From Tubiluchus corallicola (taxonomy: Eukaryota; Priapulida; Priapulimorpha; Priapulimorphida; Tubiluchidae), in contig JAQGDQ010000726.1 of assembly GCA_030141605.1 (NCBI GenBank), forward strand, positions 1 to 64,000: DNA of 64,000 nt. The letters run 5' to 3'. Below the pieces are notes generated by a model. It was not told the origin of the DNA and made no database searches. It saw only the letters and a program-made list of their open reading frames with translations. Positions 23,481 to 34,500 of the stretch are shown here, piece by piece. The translations under genes were made by a program, and so were the position numbers. Every line of letters starts with the position of its first letter. Position 1 is the first letter of the stretch.

Positions 23481-24089
23481 CGCCAGTACTGGGACAGCAA
23501 TGTTATCATTGGCAAAGTTTGCCTTTATGCTGGAATTGGCCCATGAAATCGGCCAATACTGGGCAACTATTGACATCACAAAATAATGTAATTTTAAACA
23601 GCAAAAATCTTATGCTAGAGGAAAAATTAAAGTACAGTGCTACTGTAAGTTATTCAACATGTTGTACAAAAGCTAGGCATGTTCTTGGATAAAAAATCAA
23701 ATTTCAAAAGTACCACAGTGCTCACGCATAAGCAGTCTAATGTGCCTAGTTCGATAGAAACTAACACATCTGAACTGAGAGGTACAGCTCCTGTTTCTGT
23801 GTAATGTGTTTCCGAAATTGCATTCGCTAGTCCCCGTCTAAGTAACGAATGGCGAAATACGTGTAATATCGAAAAACTAGTGGCGCGAATTCAAAATTGT
23901 GTTTGTGTGTTAATAATTCTTTCACATAATTCATTTTTGGAAAATTGTATGTTTCTTAAGACTTTGAAAAGTAGATTGTTGTGACATACAGTTTAATATT
24001 AGGTTCAGTTTTGCTTTAAGCAGTAATAGACGCCAGTTGTCATCTGTTCATTATTTTTTATTATTTAAAATAATTTAACAAAAACTAAC

Positions 24090-24216
24090 CATTGTCATCT
24101 GAGCAGTTATTAATGAGACTGGTGTAGGTAAACGTGTCAAACCAAAAACCGCGTATTCCCCACTGAAAAAGCTGTAGCCAATGGATATATTTAAGCACAC
24201 AGTCTTAACAGCATTT
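24090..24216 (-). CDS. Exon of the Cys-rich gene, copy B
   Basis: 127 bp bounded by a TTTTTAG acceptor and an ATG|GTTAGT donor. The frame is open throughout (NAVKTVCLNISIGYSFF then LTRLPTPVSLITAQMTM). Copy A has a one-base deletion and is closed. There is one Cys and one N-glycosylation sequon, consistent with a secreted product. Confidence 0.4.
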
Positions 24217-24374
24217 CTAAAAATAGAAAAATTTAGGAAGTTGTAAATGCAGTACGAGTTTTTGTAGAACACACATCAGCAAAATGTTTGTTATTATCAC
24301 ATATCCAAGTTCTAGAACGAACAAAAAATTCGAAGTTAACACGCGCTTGTGAAGAATTGTTCTAAAACTTTTCA

Positions 24375-24507
24375 TTGTCTTTCCAGTGCAAAGTGCATCA
24401 CAACAAGTACCGCCATCTCTAAGCATTCTATGAATGCAACAAGGATGGTATAGTTCACTGCTGTGGAAGTACTTGTAATTTTTACAAACATACGGACAGG
24501 TAACCAA
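24375..24507 (-). CDS. Cys-dense exon-like island, copy B
   Basis: The minus strand is open with seven to eight Cys (CPYVCKNYKYF, HPCCIH, GGTCCDALCTGK). The CCxxC ending resembles the end of a von Willebrand factor C module, but the rest is too short to assign. In copy A the equivalent sequence is read in another frame as the tail of the orphan protease exon. Exon borders are uncertain. Confidence 0.35.
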
Positions 24508-24509
24508 TT

Positions 24510-26854
24510 TTAGAGTAAAAGTACTATCCTTTTACATTTTTTAATTAATATGATGTTCTTTTCCTTTCGGAAAATAAAAAAAACCAGAGTGACACGATGC
24601 TGTGAGCATCTGTTTTAGACGAGTGTAGCTATAATAGCTGTGTGTACTAGGACAAAAGGCTGTTAGAAAAGTACTAGATATGACTTTCAAACTCCTAATT
24701 ACTGGTTGGTGGCTTAACCCTTTATAAAGGAAAGAAATTGTGTACTTCTGTTTTGTCATAAAATGGTTTTATCATAAGATATTTGAAATAAAAAAAGTAA
24801 TTTAGAGTACATGTTTAGCAGTAACTAATATTATTTTTCTCATTAATGGTAACTTTATCTGATATGTTAAATATCTCCTCCAGGGACGGAGTCAAATTTT
24901 GCTATTGCATTACAAGGGTCCATGGCTTCTTACAAGTATAGAATGATGTTCTTTGTTTTACATTGTTGCATCACATATTTACGATAATAGATTCCATAGT
25001 TTCGTTTTTGTTAACTCCTTGAGGACCGCTAGGTTCAAAATACGTCTCCAAAAATTACCCAGATAATTTTCAGATTAGCATTAGTACTAGTTGTTATATT
25101 ACTGAGACAGCAAGTAAGAGTATTCAGAGATATGCAAAATATATGCAAATTACTGTAATTCATCAATTTGCCGAATCTGGGTCAGAGGATTTATGGATAA
25201 GGATCTTGTTCAAGATGTCTTCAGATCTTTAACTACCTCATTGGCGTTCTAAGAATGAAACGTTCTGAAATGAGCTCGACATATCCCTGTGGTCCAACTA
25301 AATAATTTATTGTTACCAGATATATCCCTTATCAGTGAGGCAGTTCTGGCAATAGCAGTTTTCATCACACATATGAGGAGTGGGGTTTAGACTCAAAACG
25401 TACTTATTATATGATATGCACTTAGGGAGTCCTGTTGTAATTTCATTTGCCTCATGTGAGTTTTCCTTTTTTCTTTTTTTTTCTCATCTGGTAACTTGCA
25501 GTGGTGGTTTGAAACTTCACATAATTTTATTGTTAATTTCAATCAACTGATTCATATCTGATAAGTTTTCCTTTCAATGGTGCAATTAAATTAAATCTGT
25601 AAAAATTTCAACAATACTAATTATGATAATAGTTTACACATTGCAAATAAACAAACTATCATTTAAGAAATCGGTACACTAACTCTATTCAAAGCTGCAC
25701 TTTTTCTAATTAAGTTAGATAGTTAACTAGGCAATTAAAGTAGTTAATTAGTCAGTCGGTCAGTTCATTATTCTGGTACAGTTATAGCATGCACTTCCTT
25801 TGAAACGCTATAAAACATTATCATAACAATGACTGACCTGCACATTTTCAAAATATCTAAAAAATTTACTTTTAAATATTGTCCATGTTGCTGCAAAAAA
25901 TTACCCCACGTATCACACAACATTTTGTTAGACTGAGAGAAATGCTAACTTGTATGCCAAAGGAAATACATGTTAATGAAATATTTCCCAATACTGAACA
26001 TAGATGTTAAATATGAACTGGAAATTCTTAAACAAATTTCAACCATGTCCACACACATTTATATATTCTGTTTCTTATTACTATGTTCAAAAATGTCATA
26101 AAAAACTCGATTGGGCGCATTAGATGTAAGCAGTAATGTGTGCACCAAACAAAATTAAAAATATAAATAATTATTATCAAATTAACAACTGCAGATGAAG
26201 GCCTGCACGGGATAGGCTTAAGCATCGAACATTCAAACTCAAACGAGTTTTTCTAGTTGGAAATCATAGACTAAAATAATAGATGCAGCACGTCAAATAA
26301 ATGCAGCTTCGTCACTAAAACTTTTGTAACATCATGCTATCAGAACATTTAGTTGTAGTTTCAATGCACAATTTTCAATGTTCTATTGCAGATTAAAACC
26401 GAATAATACATAATTGCCGTCCTTTTTGTATGACCGAATTTTCTTAATTATTCGAAAATCTTGAAAATGGAAATTTGTTTTGATTGGAGTTCGAAAGTCA
26501 TAGATTCGATTTGTTTCAAATTCAGTTTCTGGAAGAGGATCTTTGGTCTTGCTGTTCATCGCACAGGATAGATGCAAACTTCTCATGATGCGTGTTAGTA
26601 AAATGCAGTTTCAAATTGTTTCCATGTACCTTAGTATTATTAACTTCATAAAATATTTTGTTATCACATTCCATTACAAGGTGTTTCATAATTGAGTTTT
26701 GAAATTTCTTTTTTTTTCGAAAAAAATTTGCTCATTCGACTTTTCAGTAGACTTGAGAGTTATGAAGCCATTAATTTTGTCATGCTACCAAGACCTCCGT
26801 GCATGCACATGCGCAGTTACGCACAAAAACAACCAGATATCTATGTGCACATCA
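24510..26854. other. AT-rich intergenic stretch
   Basis: No exon with coding texture and splice sites was found. The open frames are short and AT-driven. Nothing repeats elsewhere in the window that I could see. Confidence 0.45.
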
Positions 26855-27592
26855 TGCATGATCCATTTCATGAAGAAGGACAAAGAACCTCAAACACTCC
26901 AATCCAAACGTCAAGGCCAGACATGAGCGTGTACATTAGTTGTTTATTCTGCTAAAATATATAAATGTAAATAAACAAATTGTTGCAAATTTTGTGAAAA
27001 TAATGACTTTAAATTAGTACATTTGCAAAGACTTTAATATAAAATTCCAGCTTAATTTTAGTTAGTACAATTATTAATGCTGTGATTACTTAAATGAATT
27101 AACTGCCTAATTCACGTTCACACTGCGCATTAATGAAAAATGTTTATAAATAAGTTAATAAACCCTGTTCAATATGAGTACCACACAAATAAATTACATA
27201 AACTTACATTACACAGTAATAAGCTGTCATTATAATGCAACACATTTCATATATACAGTTAATTCCTGTACCTAATCTAAACTGCAAAAGTTATTTAATT
27301 ACGTAAAAGTAAATCACATCCTTGCCTAAACATTAGAGCACCATTAGAGAACTGTAACAGCAAATTGACAATAAACACAAATTGCAACTGAAAAATGCAG
27401 GAAATAATTTAATTAACTCAATAAGACTCAATAAGTTCTACCAATTACATGTGACCAGCCCCAACATATCATTGCAAAGTGTCTGCAGCATTTCACAAAA
27501 CCAGGTGCCTAAAATCACTAAAAATGAAATCACCTGACAGGTAAGTTAAGGCAACTGCCTGTTGGCTTGAGAGGGCAGCACTGTCCAACACA
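26855..27592 (-). repeat. BEL/Pao 3' LTR
   Basis: About 738 bp, homologous to 29,803-30,460. It carries an extra segment of about 60 bp near its promoter-proximal end that the other LTR lacks. The copies have drifted clearly, so the insertion is not recent. Confidence 0.7.
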
Positions 27593-27744
27593 TTACCCCT
27601 CCCCCCCCAAAAAAAATACTCCTAACAAAAGCAGTTTATCTTAAAACTTATCCAATTTTTCCAATAAACATATGTTTTTGTATTGGCCTCTTAACAACAG
27701 CATTTGAAGTTTCAAACTGTACTGACCAAACTAAACCATCAAGC

Positions 27745-29095
27745 CCGTGTAAAAACCTCACAAACCCTTCCTAAACACCGCTGATTCCATAGCAGATTGC
27801 TATCAACTGCCAAAGCCAAGTCACCAACTTCCAGGTTATCTGATACCTTTTTATATTTCGGATGCTTCTGAAGCAGCGGCAAATACGCCAACAGCCAACG
27901 CTCCCAAAACAGATCAGATAACTTATCAGATTAGAAACTGGACTTGTCTCCATCGTGTCCTATACAGATCATGTCCATCAAATAATCCAGGTGGAAGTGT
28001 AGCTCCAGATCTCAGCAACAATAAATGGTTTGGCTAAAGAGGTTCCATGTCTTTGGGATCATCTGATACCACAGTGATAAGACGCCCGTTGATGAAAGCT
28101 TCAACATTGCACATCAGTGTGGCCAAACCTTCATCATCCAAGCTTTGTTCCATAGCCACAGAAGATAACATTCTCCTGAAAAAAAACAGTCATTCTCTTC
28201 CACACCCCACCATGATTTGATGAGGCAGGAGTATTAAATAGCCATTGCACATTTTTCTGGCACAGCACATCCTCAATTCTGCTTTGATTCCATCCTTACA
28301 TAGCTGTCCTCAATTCCTTGTTTGAACCAGCATAATTGGTCCCGTTATTAGACCTGATCATTTCAGGTATGCCACGTCTACTTATAAACCTGAATAAAGC
28401 ATTTATGAAACTGCCCGCGTCTAATTAGTGAAGGACTTCGATGTGGACGGCTCTAGTCAGCAAACAAAAAAGACGCATCCATGCCTCGTCACCAATGGCC
28501 GACTTCTCTTAGCCATAGAGAGTCCAAGGCAATCAACTTCGACTTTCATGAATGGAGCTGGTGCAGGAGTAACCCTATCTGTAGCAAGTCAGCCATCTTT
28601 TGAGTTAAAGGAGCAGCATCACGAATTCTCCACTTTATGCATCTAGACAACACTCCTCGTATTGCAGGTCTGGCATTCACAATGCTAAGTCACTCTCGAA
28701 TCCTAGAAAGTACATACTGTCTACCGAGTGTCATGTTCTTTCATGATAATGCTGAATGATAAGTGACACAACATGATACTTCTTAGGCAGTATCATTGGA
28801 TGCTTAGCATCATCAGACAATTGTGAATATTTCAGAAGACCACCTACACAAATCGCTGCATTCAAAACAATTGGATCCAGTTTATACACCACACACATCT
28901 CGAAAGCTTTGACCTTCTTTTGTCCACATCAGACTCTGAGTCAAGACCAGCCTTGTCTTCCAAAAAATGCTTCAACTGAACGTACTTCACAATACTAACT
29001 TCAGCTTGCCTCATTTCACTCACTGTCAAGCGTCCTGATGGTACTGCCAGATCAGATGTCCTCAGTTTGCTGAGCAAAATTTCTTTCAATCAGGA
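27745..29095 (-). pseudogene. BEL/Pao integrase remnant with stops and frameshifts
   Basis: In pieces across frames the minus strand shows the order typical of a BEL/Pao integrase. First is the zinc-binding HHCC-type region (KHPMILPKKYHV, HYHERT). Next is the core with IRSNNGTNYAGSN, FNTPASSNHGGVWKRM and DPKDMEPL. Last is the C-terminal part (LFWERWLLAYLPLLQKHPK, NLEVGDLALAVD, LGRVCEVF). In-frame stops and at least two frameshifts break it, and the core catalytic context has Asn where an Asp is usual (RSNNG). It cannot encode an active enzyme. Confidence 0.8.
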
Positions 29096-29802
29096 TATCC
29101 ATGCCACACTCTTCATCAAGCAACTGATCTGCTTTTCTTCAACCAAGATAAATTAATGATCTTCAAACCTGAAACGAGGTAAATATGTTATAAAGCGGAT
29201 GTGTGTTAGGGAGGTATGAAAATAATCTACAGTAAACAAACTGAGTCTTTTTTACACACAGAGCCCCAGGCAAAATCATGTAGATGTACAGTTATGACTT
29301 GGCCAATATTTCAGTAACAGCAACGTACTTTGGTCTGTAGCTTACATGCATTTAAGCATTAATTTAACTACATTATAATTTAAATTAAATTAATTTAATT
29401 TTGTCCAAAACCAGTTTGTCAGAAAACAGTACAAGAACTTCCTTCTGGTTTAGTGCAAGTTATGTCAAAGGCCTTTAAAAATAAATTTACCCAAATACTG
29501 TATGAAGCCAAATCACAGATAATAAGCTAATACCATAGTCCAAAATTAGAAGCAAAAAACAGGTTACGGCCTTTACAAATTTTATAAATACCGCCACTAT
29601 AGATGCATTAGTCATTACAACCACAACTAACAAATTACAATACAAAATAAGAATACAATGACAATATATACATAGCTGCTCATGTAGTTTTTGCACGACA
29701 GGGCTACATGCTACACGAAGTATTCAGGCTACATGCAAGAGTCCATTGACAGCAAACAGGGCTAGTTGATCCAGAAGCTTGCGTACGGTAATAAACAATG
29801 AA

Positions 29803-30460
29803 TGTATGACCCATTTCATCAAGAATGACCAAGAATGCTCAAACACTCCAATCCAAACATCAAGTGCAGATATAAGCTTGTGTACATTAGTTGTTTATTC
29901 TGTTAAAAATATATAAATGTGAATAAATAAATTGTTGCATATTTTCTGAAAAAAATGACTTTAAATTAGCACATTTGCAAAGACTTTAATATAAAATCAA
30001 AGTTTAATTTCAGTTAATACAATTATTAATGTTGTGATTACTTAAGTAAATTAACTGATTAATTCACGTTCACACTGCAGAATAATAAAAAATGTTTATA
30101 AATAAGTTAATAAACTGCTTCAATATGAGTACCACACAAATAAATCACATAAAGTAACATTACACAGTAATAAGCTGCCATTGCAATGCAACACATTTCA
30201 CATATACAGTTAATTCCAGTTGCTAATCAAAACTGCAAAAATTATTTAATTAAATAAAAGTAACTCACATCCTTGCCCAAACATTAGAGCACCATTAGAG
30301 AACTGTAACAGCAAATCGATATTAAACACCAATTTCAACAGCAGACTGCAGGAAACAATTTAATTAACTCACCAAGACACAAGTTTTAGAAATTACATGT
30401 GACCAACCCCAATATATCAAGTTGGGGTAACTGCCTCAGAGGGCAGCACTGTCCGGCACA
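29803..30460 (-). repeat. BEL/Pao 5' LTR
   Basis: About 658 bp, homologous to 26,855-27,592. The CAGAGGGCAGCACTGTCC end is shared. Confidence 0.7.
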
Positions 30461-30559
30461 ACATCCATACACACATTAAGAACCTAATGGCTATGATTAA
30501 TCAAAGGAGACACTGAGTCAAGTAGAGTCAATTTGAACCCAGATTCAATGTTTTCAACC

Positions 30560-30585
30560 ACTACATATAATAATAATAAAATTGC

Positions 30586-30625
<40 letters not shown>

Positions 30626-30652
30626 TAATAATAATAATAATTTAATTAATAA

Positions 30653-30706
<54 letters not shown>

Positions 30707-30745
30707 CAATAACAGTAACAACAACAATAACAATAATAATATAAG
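30560..30745. repeat. (ATT)n/(AAT)n microsatellite
   Basis: An inverted pair of (ATT)n and (AAT)n tracts that could fold back, grading into AAC repeats. Confidence 0.95.
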
Positions 30746-31520
30746 CATTTTCGTGCATAATAATTTAAATACAATATTGTAACAAAAACATATATAAAAA
30801 GTTACAGCAATAGATACGCATAAATAATTTCATATTTCTAGTCTCTTGACTGCTGATATACAATAGCATAAAATTGCTAGTAAACTATACAAGATTAAAT
30901 ACTTTACACGATGATATGTTAGCAAGTAAAAAAACCGTTTCTGAAACTTCATTTTCAGAAAATTTTATACTCAGTTTAAAATAATCCAACTCAATTGGTA
31001 CAGTCACTCACAGTATAGTTAAGGGAGACATGTTTTATTAAAAACTTTAAAAATATAAAATGCTAAAAACATGTCACAAACGTTGTGTTGTAAAGAGCAT
31101 CTTTAATGTCGTCAACAAACTGAAATACATACAATGCAAACTGAGGACAGCTAAAGATACTTACAAACATTAAGCTATCACAATACAAAGATTTATAAGC
31201 GAAAAGATATTTATTAATATTTAACTGAACGTGACAAAGCTGGTCTGAAGTCGAGTTCATACCAGTAGTACACAACAACATAATTAGTCAGAGCCACCTA
31301 TGTGATATTACCACCTTTGAATACGCACACATGCTTGCAAACGCATAGGCCCTGGTGAACACACTATCAGAAACAATTCGCATTTATACAGGTACGTTCA
31401 TACACTCTCACACCTTCCAAACACCAATCAATTGGTAGAGGTAACAGGTAGAGGAAATGGTTAAAACTGATGAAACAGAAAATAATAACAAAACTGGAAT
31501 AAATGATTTAGATCACTTAC

Positions 31521-31575
31521 CTTCTCACAAAGTCAGATGCCAAAACTAGAATGACTAATTTCCTGGAAGCACTCT
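31521..31575 (-). CDS. 55-bp exon, tandem copy b
   Basis: Acceptor TTCTCTGTAG and donor AAG|GTAAGTGATC. Entered in phase 1 from the preceding EGF exon it reads ESASRKLVILVLASDFVRR. It ends in phase 2, so it cannot be spliced after its twin without shifting frame. Confidence 0.55.
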
Positions 31576-34500
31576 CTACAGAGAATGCAGTAATAACACA
31601 GTTAGATCACTTACCTTCTCACAAAGTCAGATGACAAAACTAGAATGATTAATTTCTTGGGAGCACTTTCTACAGAGAATGCAGTAATAACACAACTAGA
31701 TGTTAGTCTAGTCAATAGTATTATTTGTCTAGACTTTCCTTCTATTGACTTGGCATTGTGACTAGACTATTGCTAACAATGCTAAGTCAATAGAAGGAAA
31801 GTCTAGACAATTTTCAAATCTTTTAACAACCTTCTTGAAGTTAAGTGCGGACATTCGTTAATGGTCAAATACATGTAGTTATAAAATGCCGCATTTAACT
31901 AAAAATAATAGAAAAAAAATTAGTTTAAATTATTATCAAATTCATCTTCATCTATAATGTAAAAGTTTATTAATTTACTTTCTTATTTAAAGGCAGAGTT
32001 TAAAATATTGTAAATACATTGTAAGATTCACGTAGGACCAGTATGTAATCTAAGCATTACCTGAGCAAATAGTTCTTGTAGTATTTGATTCAGTCACATG
32101 AACTGCTTCTCCAATGCACTGACAAGTAAAACTTCCATCAGTATTTGTGCATCTGGCAATCATTAGATCACAGTCATGAGTTGGGTTACTAGCATCACAT
32201 TCATTCACATCTGTAAAATGTAATTTTTTAAGTTTTGAAAATTGCAAACGGCAGTTCAGCTATTTTAAAATCTGTTTTCACACATAACTTACTATTTAAA
32301 TACTGTAACTGTTTAGCTGTATTTTTAGCTATTAGTTCCTTAGGCATTTGTTCCACTCACATCTACAGTCCCATCAATACACTGACAAGTGAAATTTCCA
32401 TCAATATATATTTTGTACAGTTAGCAAAAATGGAATGACAGTTGTGTGCAGAATTTGCACTATTTGAGAAAAAATAAAATTTTAGAATTACGTAATAATT
32501 ATTCTGTTTTGAATGTAAGGATGTGTGTGGTGTACTATTTTCCTAGTGTCAATCAAAATGCTTGCCTTACAACTTCAATATTCACTAACTACAAAATTTT
32601 TGCCTAAAATTTCTTATTTGAGTAATTCTAAGTAAATTCCTACTTATTTCTGTAATGCAAAAAAACAACAAAATATAATTGTGAAACTGTCATTTTAAAA
32701 TTAAAACTTAATTTTAATATACATATTATAATGGATAGTGTACACATTAAAATGGTATTGTGTTGCTCTGGACAACCAATTCGTGTCCGAATTAGCGAGA
32801 TTTTGCAGGTATTTGTATCTGATATTATCCAGTAGTTACAAAAATGTGATACTTGCAAATAGTTACTATCCGATTTTGTGCAATTGGAAGCGTTTTCGAA
32901 TAATTTAGCAGCCAAAAATAAATCAATAAAATATTTCCGAAAAGATCGTTTTGGCCTACGTTTGCGTTTTCAAGATGAAAATTTTACACACAACTCTTCA
33001 TTTGTGTTTAATAATACCTTGTATCTTTGGGCTAGGTCCTTTAAGATGATAGACTAAATGAAAACGCTACAGTTTGCAAACATTTACTAAATTTTCATTA
33101 ACCAAACTGATATGCATATTTGATCCGAATTTAGCTTATAATTCAAATCCGGAAGTCAATTTGAGGAAATATTCGCTATCAGGTAGTAGTGTACCCAGAA
33201 AAACGACAGTAGTAATGTTCATACATTGTTATTTAATATGTACATGCAAAATAATTGTAGATACCGCAATGTCGTAAAATTATTTTCTGCTCAAAACAAC
33301 GACACCTGAAAGGTGAACAAACTTATCAATTTTAAGAAGCCAAAGCCCCGCAAAAAAATTTGTATATAAATACACATCGATCATGAATAATGCGCGAACA
33401 TCCTACATTGTGTTCGTTTATTTACCTAACGCAAAGCCGGCTGTAGCTTTTACTAAATGAAAGTGCCAAAGTTATAGGCAGAGTACAATGGAATGACATC
33501 AGAACAATACAAAACGTCAGCAGTTTTCTAAGCGAGATCGCCAAAAATGAAATCTCCAATCAACTCGCCGCAGCTCCTCTTGGAGGAGGTGTTCTGAGTT
33601 GTGACTCACATCATTGCCTAGTTCCATTCATTATCTTCTCAAAGAGCTTCATAACGTTTTTTCTACAGGCTGTTCGGTAAAAATTTCGAAGAAATGCAGA
33701 GTCAGGTACGCCTGTTGTAGAAAACCGTGACCCTTCCATGAATTCTAAACATCCCTACTACACCCACCATTGTACTGGCTGTCCTACCATTATAAGCACC
33801 ACATGCGCCCCATTCCCGTCTATAGAAATGAAAGGTATAAGCTTTGCAAAAATGCAAAAACCTTTCAAAAATAGTGTCGTCGTCAGAGCTGTACAATCGA
33901 ATCTTATATATATATATAAGTTGCTCTGACGGCAACACCATTTTTGACGACACCATATATATATTTATATATATATATGTCTACATCTGCACATATTTCA
34001 ATAATAAACTTCTTTAAACTTCTCTTATACACACGTTACATCATCCAACTATGTAGGTACCAGAATTGTATACATGTTTTAAATGATACAGCCAACTTAA
34101 AGCGTTTAATTTTTACCTGAACAACTGGTTCCTTGGCCTTTTGCTCCACTCACATCAATGGTTCCTTCAATACATTGACATGTGAAGCTTCCATCAGTAT
34201 TTGAGCAGTTTGCCAGGAATGGATCACAGTTGTGGGTTCCAGTAGCACATTCATCTGTATCTGAATTTATTAAATTAGTGTTAATTTTAGCATAGTCCAT
34301 GTAAGTCTTTACCAAGATTTCATGATAAATCCGTATCTAATAGGTCATCATTAGTTTTAGCACGGTTCATATAAGCCTTCCAAGATTTCATGATTTTGAC
34401 ATAGTACTACAAACAATACTGGTCCACTACTTTTACAATTTACAAGAACCCCAGCTTCCATCCATTAAAATTTGATGAAAAACTCGAGCACTGTTGCACT

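Larger units (their letters stand above)
14643..24487. repeat. Segmental duplication copy B (protease unit)
   Basis: Collinear with 2,622-10,930. Differences include an insert of about 600 bp at 15,800-16,410 in the last intron, expanded minisatellites at 20,405-20,890 and 22,670-23,480, and scattered small indels. It ends where unrelated sequence begins just past 24,487. Confidence 0.9.
26855..30460 (-). mobile_element. Internally deleted BEL/Pao LTR retrotransposon
   Basis: Two related direct repeats (26,855-27,592 and 29,803-30,460) flank about 2.2 kb. On the minus strand the element runs from the right LTR (5') to the left LTR (3'). A polypurine tract (G-rich run, 27,593-27,608) lies immediately before the 3' LTR. 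LTRs begin TGTG.. and end ..CA. A possible 5-bp target duplication ACATC is at 26,849-26,853 and 30,461-30,465. Only integrase remnants are left; gag, protease and RT are missing. Confidence 0.75.

Noticed and set aside
22547-23586. Repeated 61-codon minus-strand frames
   Set aside because: They are a by-product of the 133-bp period. They have no independent coding signal and the partner copy lacks them.
31060-31160. Possible terminal exon reading FVDDIKDALYNTTFVTCF
   Set aside because: It needs entry phase 0, which does not match the phase-2 exit of the 55-bp exons, and no intermediate exon was found.
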